This document shows positions 43,628 to 48,827 of a stretch of DNA of 48,827 nucleotides, in pieces. Position numbers and translations under genes: made by a program. The notes beneath the pieces were generated by a model. It had not been told where the DNA came from. It saw nothing but the letters and a program-made list of their open reading frames with translations, and ran no database searches. Position 1 is the stretch's first letter. Each line of letters starts with the position of its first letter. The stretch is from Oscillibacter sp. (lineage in GTDB: Bacteria; Bacillota; Clostridia; Oscillospirales; Oscillospiraceae). The stretch lies in the NCBI GenBank assembly GCA_020025475.1, contig JAHHSA010000007.1, positions 1 through 48,827 on the forward strand. Direction: 5' to 3'.

Positions 43628-44215
43628 TTGTACGATTTGTCTGAGCTTGAAGAGCGGCTGCGAACCCAGCGCCCTGCTTCCTGGGAGCAGCTGCCGGACT
43701 TCTCCCTGTACATGGATCAGGTCCTGAGCTACATGGATCGACAGGTCATCCGACTTGATGAGTCGGACGGTCTCACCGCCGCCATGGTGAACAACTACAC
43801 CAAAACCGGCCTGGTCCCCCGGGCCGAGGGAAAGAAATACAACCGGGAGCACCTGGCCTATCTAACGGCCATCTGCGTAATGAAGCGGGTCATGTCCACC
43901 AAGGATATGGATTTGCTGATTCGGGAGGAACTACAGGGTGAGCGCTCCGTGGAGGACGGCTACGCCGCCTTCTGCAAAAGTCTGGACAAAGCCCTGACCA
44001 TCGCCGCCAGCGAAATGACTGAGCGGTCCGCCGCACAGCCGGAGCAGGCAGACCCCAGTGATCTGGCGGACTCCGCCATCCACTTTGCGCTCATGAGCTA
44101 CGCCGCCGGCGTAGTCAGCAGCCATTATGTGGCCCTGCTGCGCCAGCAAAAGGGCACGGATGCGGGCGATGAAAAAAAGTCCAAATCCCATAAAAAAGAC
44201 AAGGAGCGTGACTGA
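43628..44215 (+). CDS. DUF1836-family protein, putative HTH regulator
   Basis: The 195-residue protein matches DUF1836 (YkrK-type). It has a MerR-like HTH region (residues about 30-95) with AAMVNNYTKTGLVPRAEGKKYNREHLAYL, and a helical C-terminus with a very basic Lys/Ser tail (KKSKSHKKDKERD). The start is TTG at 43628 with AAAGGAG nine bases upstream. It ends one base before degV begins, so the two are coupled. Targets unknown. Confidence 0.85.
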   Translation: MYDLSELEERLRTQRPASWEQLPDFSLYMDQVLSYMDRQVIRLDESDGLTAAMVNNYTKTGLVPRAEGKKYNREHLAYLTAICVMKRVMSTKDMDLLIREELQGERSVEDGYAAFCKSLDKALTIAASEMTERSAAQPEQADPSDLADSAIHFALMSYAAGVVSSHYVALLRQQKGTDAGDEKKSKSHKKDKERD

Positions 44216-44216
44216 T

Positions 44217-45089
44217 ATGTCCAATTTTGTGTTGATGACCGACAGCTGCTGCGACCTCAGCGCCCAGATGCAGACGGAACTGGATCTCCATATTTTACCC
44301 ATGCTGCTGCAAATTGGTAAGGAGACCTACCGCAACTGGCCCGATGGCCGGGAAATTGGATTCCACGAATTCTATGAACGCATTCGCAGTGGTGAAACCG
44401 CCAGCACCTCCGCCATCAGTATGGGTGATTTTGAGCAGGCTATGTCCCATTATCTGGAGCAAGGCATGGATGTCCTTTATCTATGCTTCTCCTCTGGCCT
44501 CTCCTCCACCTTCCAAAATTCCAATATTGCTGTTGAGGATCTAAAGGAACAGTTCCCTGACCGCACCGTGCTGGTGGTGGACACCCTGTGCGCCTCTATG
44601 GGGCAGGGCCTTCTCACATACCTGTGCGCCAGGGAGAAGGCCGCCGGAAAATCTTTGGAGGAGGTCCGGGACTTCGCCGAGGCCAACAAGCTGAAGGTCA
44701 GCCACTGGTTCACCGTGGACGATCTGAACCATTTAAAGCGGGGCGGCCGCATCAGCGCCACCACAGCTCTGGTTGGCACGATGCTCGCGATCAAGCCCGT
44801 CATGCATGTGGACAATGACGGTCATCTCATCCCCGTGAGCAAAGCCCGCGGACGGAAGGCCTCTCTGACTGCCCTGGTGGATCATATGGAAAAGACTGCC
44901 ATTGATCCCGCTCACCAGACCATTTTCATCTCCCATGGTGACTGTCTGGAAGATGCGCAATGGGTCGCTAACGAGATCACCCGACGGTTTGGCATCACTG
45001 ACATTCATATCAACTACATTGGCCCCGTCATTGGCAGCCACGCCGGCCCCGGCACGGTGGCTCTGTTTTTCCTTGGAAAGGAGCGCTAA
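44217..45089 (+). CDS. DegV-family fatty-acid-binding protein
   Basis: The 290-residue protein has the DegV start (VLMTDSCCDLSAQM) and the SSGLSSTFQNS lipid-binding loop, plus KRGGRISATTALVGTMLAIKP. Some family members (FakB) present fatty acids to the kinase FakA, but no fakA is seen here, so the ligand is unproven. ATG at 44217, with AAGGAG ten bases upstream inside the end of the DUF1836 gene. prmA follows after three bases. Confidence 0.93.
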   Translation: MSNFVLMTDSCCDLSAQMQTELDLHILPMLLQIGKETYRNWPDGREIGFHEFYERIRSGETASTSAISMGDFEQAMSHYLEQGMDVLYLCFSSGLSSTFQNSNIAVEDLKEQFPDRTVLVVDTLCASMGQGLLTYLCAREKAAGKSLEEVRDFAEANKLKVSHWFTVDDLNHLKRGGRISATTALVGTMLAIKPVMHVDNDGHLIPVSKARGRKASLTALVDHMEKTAIDPAHQTIFISHGDCLEDAQWVANEITRRFGITDIHINYIGPVIGSHAGPGTVALFFLGKER

Positions 45090-45092
45090 CCC

Positions 45093-46046
45093 TTGAATTG
45101 GTTGGAATTACACATAGATACCGTCCACGACGGTCTGGAAACCGTGGAAACCATGCTTTCCGCTATGGACATTGACGGTCTTGTCATTGACGATGAGACC
45201 GAGTTTCAGGACTTTCTTGAGAACAATCACCAGTACTGGGACTATGTGGATGAGGACCTGGAAAAGACCATGCAGGGCAAATCCCGGGTCACCTTCTATC
45301 TTCCTGCGGATGAAACTGGCTTTGCCAAAATGGCGGAAGTCCGCATTGCCCTGCAAAAGCTGAAAGAGGAACACGACGACTGCGGCACCCTCCTGATGAC
45401 CATGGAGCAAATGCAGGATGCCGACTGGGAGAACAACTGGAAGCAGTACTACAAGCCCATGAAAATCGGCAACCGGCTGATTGTCATTCCCCAGTGGGAA
45501 ACCGCCGATGCCGGCGACCGGGTCCCCCTCATTTTGGAGCCAGGTCTGACCTTCGGCACCGGCAGCCATGCTACCACCCGCCTGTGCCTGACAGCCCTGG
45601 AAAAGGCCATCCATGGCGGCGAGACAGTGGCCGACCTGGGCTGTGGCAGCGGCATACTGTCTATTGCCGCCCTCAAGCTGGGTGCCGCCTCTGCTGTGGC
45701 GGTGGACATTGACGACAAGTGCCCCGATGTGGCCTATGCCAATGCCGCCATGAACAGCATCTCCAGGGACCAGTATACAGTCCGGGTGGGCGACATCATT
45801 ACCGACAAAGCTCTGCAGGCAGAAATTGGCGGCGGCTACGACGTGGTGCTTGCCAATATTGTCTCCGATGTCATCATTGCCCTGGCTCCCCGTGTCCGCT
45901 CCCTGCTCAAGCCCGACGGTCTGTTCCTCTGTTCAGGCATCATCGACGACCGGGCCGAAGAGGTGGCCGACAAGCTGAAGGAAGCAGGTCTGGAGATTTT
46001 GGAAACCCAGTCTGCCGACGGTTGGTTTGCCTACACCTGCAAGTAA
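45093..46046 (+). CDS. prmA: Ribosomal protein L11 methyltransferase
   Basis: The 317-residue SAM-dependent enzyme has an N-terminal L11-binding domain and a C-terminal methyltransferase fold. Motif GLTFGTGSHATTRLCL is specific to PrmA, followed by VADLGCGSGILSIAALKLGA (SAM site). It trimethylates L11. The start is TTG at 45093 with AAAGGAG nine bases upstream, inside the end of degV. It is followed by a T-rich terminator. Confidence 0.96.
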   Translation: MNWLELHIDTVHDGLETVETMLSAMDIDGLVIDDETEFQDFLENNHQYWDYVDEDLEKTMQGKSRVTFYLPADETGFAKMAEVRIALQKLKEEHDDCGTLLMTMEQMQDADWENNWKQYYKPMKIGNRLIVIPQWETADAGDRVPLILEPGLTFGTGSHATTRLCLTALEKAIHGGETVADLGCGSGILSIAALKLGAASAVAVDIDDKCPDVAYANAAMNSISRDQYTVRVGDIITDKALQAEIGGGYDVVLANIVSDVIIALAPRVRSLLKPDGLFLCSGIIDDRAEEVADKLKEAGLEILETQSADGWFAYTCK

Positions 46047-46061
46047 ATTTGTTCTTTTTCC

Positions 46062-46092
46062 AAAAGGCTGCGCTACGGCGCAGCCTTTTTTG
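46062..46092 (+). terminator. Terminator of DUF1836-degV-prmA
   Basis: AAAAGGCTGCGC/GCGCAGCCTTTT (46062-46073 with 46078-46089) closes a TACG loop and is followed by TT. Confidence 0.9.
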
Positions 46093-46181
46093 CGTGGGTT
46101 TTGCGGCCTGTCGACAGATTACAGCGAACTTTTTCCACAGTTCTGTGTAAAATGAGGGGCAACTGGAAAGGAGGCAGTTCC

Positions 46182-46997
46182 ATGGTACATCAGGAGGAAA
46201 AACAGGTATTGTCCCTCCCTGTGGGGGAAATCCGTCCCAACCCGCGCCAACCCCGGCAGGTCTTTGAGCAGTCCGGCCTGGACGAGCTGGCGGCGTCCAT
46301 CCAACGCCACGGCATTTTGCAGCCGCTCACTGTTCGCCGACTGAAGGAGGGCTGGGAACTGGTTGCGGGAGAACGGCGCCTGCGGGCTGCAAAACTGGCG
46401 GGATTGTCCTCCGTCCCCTGCATTGAGACAGAGGCGGACGACCGGGAGTCGGCCCTTCTGGCTCTTGTGGAGAACTTACAGCGGCGGGATCTCCACTATT
46501 TCGAAGAAGCGGAGGCCATCGCCGGCTATCTCAGGGATACGGGTCTCACCCAGGAAGAAGCTGCCGCCCAGTTGGGGCGCTCCCCCTCCGCTGTTGCCAA
46601 CAAATTGCGGCTGCTGCGCCTTTCCCCGGCCTGCCGTGGCATTTTGACCGAACACCATCTGACGGAGCGCCACGCCCGGACTCTCCTGCGGCTGGATGAT
46701 GAGACCGAGCGGCTTTCTGCTTTGAAAACCGTCTGTAGCCGATCTCTGAATGTGGCCCAGACAGAGCAGCTGATAGAGCGCCGGCTGGCTGCCTTGCAGC
46801 AGACGGCCCCCGCAGGCCGCCGGACCTTCATCATCAAGGACGTGCGGTTGTTTCTCAACAGCGTGGACCGGGGACTGCGGCTGATCCGGGATGCGGGTAT
46901 CGACGCCATCAGCCGCCGGGAGGAGACAGAAGACGATATTCTGCTCACTATCCGTGTACCCAAACGGCGGCGGGAGACCCGGCAAAAGACTGGCTGA
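46182..46997 (+). CDS. Noc/ParB-family DNA-binding CTPase
   Basis: The 271-residue protein has the ParB N-domain (IRPNPRQPRQVFEQSGLDELAASI), the CTP-binding GERRLRAAKLAGL motif, and a central HTH (TQEEAAAQLGRSPSAVANKLRLLRL). A C-terminal dimer region follows. It could be chromosome-segregation ParB or nucleoid occlusion Noc; no ParA partner lies beside it, which leans toward Noc. Start at ATG 46182, with AAAGGAGG six bases upstream. No parS or Noc site is visible nearby. Confidence 0.88.
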   Translation: MVHQEEKQVLSLPVGEIRPNPRQPRQVFEQSGLDELAASIQRHGILQPLTVRRLKEGWELVAGERRLRAAKLAGLSSVPCIETEADDRESALLALVENLQRRDLHYFEEAEAIAGYLRDTGLTQEEAAAQLGRSPSAVANKLRLLRLSPACRGILTEHHLTERHARTLLRLDDETERLSALKTVCSRSLNVAQTEQLIERRLAALQQTAPAGRRTFIIKDVRLFLNSVDRGLRLIRDAGIDAISRREETEDDILLTIRVPKRRRETRQKTG

Positions 46998-47043
46998 TGT
47001 TTCCGTTTTGTTGCAAGATTGTAACCTTCTTCTGCCAAATTTA

Positions 47044-47052
47044 TGCTATAAT
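47044..47052 (+). promoter_or_regulatory. Extended -10 promoter of the VanW gene
   Basis: TGCTATAAT is a perfect extended -10 (TATAAT at 47047-47052). No clear -35 is visible at the right distance. The leader is about 60 bases. Confidence 0.6.
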
Positions 47053-47056
47053 GATA

Positions 47057-47111
47057 CCTGCTGAAGAACCTGTGGGGAGCACACTCCCCTGTTCAATACC
47101 GCAGCAGGAGG
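47057..47111 (+). promoter_or_regulatory. Leader hairpin overlapping the VanW ribosome site
   Basis: CCTGCTG (47057-47063) pairs with CAGCAGG (47102-47108), which overlaps the ribosome site AGGAGG (47106-47111). Inside is a GGGGAG/CTCCCC hairpin (47074-47079 with 47084-47089). It could hold down translation. Confidence 0.4.
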
Positions 47112-47119
47112 TCTCATCT

Positions 47120-48827
47120 ATGGAACCGACGATCAATGATGCCATCCCAAGCCCTCAGACGGGCGGAAAGCGCTTGGCATCGACGCCCAAAAAGAAAACG
47201 CTCCCCGTCATTCTGGGGATTGTGGCAGCCCTGCTGGCCGTCTATTTGTGCCTGTGCGTTTACACCTCGAAGCGGAACACCATTTTCCCCGGCATCACCA
47301 TTGTTTCCACAGATTTGGGCGGTCAAACCGTCCAGCAGGCGACATCTGCTCTCTCCGAAGCCAATTTGATGATTGCGCCGTCCATTACCATGAACATTGT
47401 GGATGAAAATGGGAACCTGCTCTCTCTGCCCGACTATGAAACTGCTCTGGATTTTGAAGATTTGGGCGGTGTGCAGATCGACAGCGCCGCCTCCGCTCAG
47501 AAAGTCTGGGATTACTGCCACGGCGGCAGCTTCTTTTCCAGCGGCTGGCGCTTTTTAAAAAGCGCCCTGCTGCACCAGGTCATCACGCCTGTCCTGACTG
47601 CGCCCAACCTGAACGAGCAGGCTCTGGCAGAGCGTATTTCTCTGCCCGCTGTAGATGCCGCTTACCAGCTGGGAGAAAATTCCGTTGCTGTTACGATGCC
47701 CCGCAATGGCTATTCCGTTGCCCCCGCCGCTTTGCGTGAGGTGATCGCGGCCGGCCTGGCTGACTATGACTTTGTGGTGATGGACTGTCCCGGCACGCCG
47801 GTTATTGCCCAGACCCTCACCGCCCAGGAAATGCTGGACCAGGTGTCGGGTAAGATGAAAAACGCCGGTTATGACCCGGTAAGCAAATCCATCACTCCGG
47901 AACAGGTGGGCGCCAACTTTGACGTTGCCGCCGCCCAGGCTCTGATGGATGCCGCCCAGCCCGGTGAGACCATCAGCGTTCCTGCTGATATCCAGATGCC
48001 GGACGTGACCGCCGAGGAATTGAACAAGGTTCTGTTCCGGGACCTTCTGGGCGAATGCACCACCGAGGTGCGCGGGTCTTCTGCCCGAAGGAGCAATGTC
48101 CGGCTATCCTCCGCCTCCTTCAACGGGTATGTGCTCAATGACGGCGAGGTATTCTCCTATAACGGCGTGGTTGGCAAGCGAACCACTGCCAAGGGCTATC
48201 AGGCTGCTCCCGCCTACGTCAAGGGTGAGACCGTGGACGAAATCGGCGGTGGCGTGTGCCAGCCGTCCTCTACCCTGTATCTGGCCTGCCTCCGCGCTGA
48301 CCTGCAGATCACGGAGCGCTACGCCCACCGCTACATTCCCTCCTACATTCCCGCCGGTATGGACGCCACCGTATCCTGGGGTGGTCCGGACTATAAGTTC
48401 ACCAACAACACCGGCTACCCTCTCCGCATTGAGACCATCTATGCGAAAAACAAGCTGACCATCAAGATCTGGGGCACCAATGCCGACGGCATCTCCGCCA
48501 AGATTACCAACAAACACCTCTCCACCACCCCCTTCCAGGAGGTCATCGAGGAGGATCCCACACTGGCTCCCGGAACCACCAAGGTGAAGGTCACCCCCTA
48601 CACCGGTCATAAATATCAGACATACCGCAACCGCTATGACGCAAACGGTAAACTGATCTCCTCCAGCTTTGAAGCCAACAGTGATTATAAGGCTCGGGAC
48701 AAGGTTATTCTCAAGGGTCCTGACGCAGCTCCCTCCGTTCCCAGCGTCACCCCTGCCCCGCTGCCGGAGACCCCTCCTGCAACAACGCCGGAAAATCCGG
48801 AGACTCTGCCGCCCACCCCTGAAGTGC
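47120..48827 (+). CDS. VanW-family protein, partial at the right edge
   Basis: The first 569 residues are visible and the gene continues beyond the window. It has an N-terminal cytoplasmic part (1-30), one membrane segment (about 31-50, VILGIVAALLAVYLCLCVYT) and then extracellular domains of the PG-binding (YoaR-like) type. The VanW domain (about residues 310-450) contains LNDGEVFSYNGVVGKRTTAKGY and the conserved EIGGGVCQPSSTLY. The end is Pro/Thr-rich (PSVTPAPLPETPPATTPEN), a wall-spanning linker. Function of VanW is unknown. ATG at 47120 with GCAGGAGG eight bases upstream. Its start is clear; its length is not known. Confidence 0.9.
   Translation, partial: MEPTINDAIPSPQTGGKRLASTPKKKTLPVILGIVAALLAVYLCLCVYTSKRNTIFPGITIVSTDLGGQTVQQATSALSEANLMIAPSITMNIVDENGNLLSLPDYETALDFEDLGGVQIDSAASAQKVWDYCHGGSFFSSGWRFLKSALLHQVITPVLTAPNLNEQALAERISLPAVDAAYQLGENSVAVTMPRNGYSVAPAALREVIAAGLADYDFVVMDCPGTPVIAQTLTAQEMLDQVSGKMKNAGYDPVSKSITPEQVGANFDVAAAQALMDAAQPGETISVPADIQMPDVTAEELNKVLFRDLLGECTTEVRGSSARRSNVRLSSASFNGYVLNDGEVFSYNGVVGKRTTAKGYQAAPAYVKGETVDEIGGGVCQPSSTLYLACLRADLQITERYAHRYIPSYIPAGMDATVSWGGPDYKFTNNTGYPLRIETIYAKNKLTIKIWGTNADGISAKITNKHLSTTPFQEVIEEDPTLAPGTTKVKVTPYTGHKYQTYRNRYDANGKLISSSFEANSDYKARDKVILKGPDAAPSVPSVTPAPLPETPPATTPENPETLPPTPEV

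Noticed and set aside
46130..46139. DnaA-box-like TTTTCCACA before the Noc/ParB gene (another near 42003)
   Set aside because: Single mismatched copies, no cluster and no AT-rich unwinding element, so not an origin.

Overview
The window looks like a chromosomal segment of a low-oxygen gut Firmicute of the Oscillospiraceae type (Flavonifractor/Lawsonibacter/Oscillibacter-like). That placement is inference. It rests on GC-rich genes separated by AT-rich gaps, Gram-positive signatures (an Ile T-box, DivIVA, SepF, a YtrA-type GntR regulator, VanW, Noc/ParB, DUF1836), clostridial-type CarA/CarB/PNPase sequences, strong AGGAG ribosome sites and sigma-A promoters with 16-18 bp spacers. I see no prophage, insertion sequence, CRISPR array, rRNA or complete tRNA.

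Layout, left to right. 1-2.3 kb (minus): an orphan CofE-like (F420 glutamate ligase family) protein and a small aromatic-acid-exporter/FUSC-type membrane protein. 2.3-7.4 kb (minus): carA and a fused carB-dapF reading frame. This is the most unusual locus: CarA has lost the glutaminase Cys and His, and the fused DapF has Ser in place of its first catalytic Cys. 7.4-8.1 kb: a long non-coding gap holding a candidate structured RNA with its own promoter and terminator. 8.1-10.4 kb (plus): a soluble protein made only of PAS-like repeats. 10.6-14.3 kb (minus): lepA, an XRE regulator and a HAD hydrolase. 14.4-28.1 kb (minus): a probable 13.6 kb operon running miaB, a broken metallo-beta-lactamase-fold gene, mutS, a CPBP protease, two membrane-protein genes, mutL, a small protein, miaA, hfq, an HlyD-like protein, yggS, sepF and divIVA. 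Mismatch repair, tRNA A37 modification, Hfq and division genes may therefore be co-transcribed.

28.3-29.1 kb (minus): two tandem HPr/Crh-like small proteins, each with a duplicated promoter and an upstream dyad resembling a catabolite-response element. 29.4-34.2 kb (minus): rluD-type gene and lspA, then ileS under a T-box with an AUC specifier. 34.3-38.9 kb (minus): a GntR-ABC transporter operon that continues into a cell-wall amidase, followed by a 56-residue protein and a lipoprotein. 39.1-48.8 kb (plus): rpsO, pnp, mnmE, then DUF1836-degV-prmA, a Noc/ParB-family gene and a VanW-family gene cut by the right edge.

Most genes are conserved housekeeping genes. The best leads are the altered carbamoyl-phosphate synthase/DapF locus, the structured RNA in front of the PAS protein, and the duplicated HPr-like cassette. 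Start sites were moved inward wherever a ribosome site clearly favoured an internal codon.
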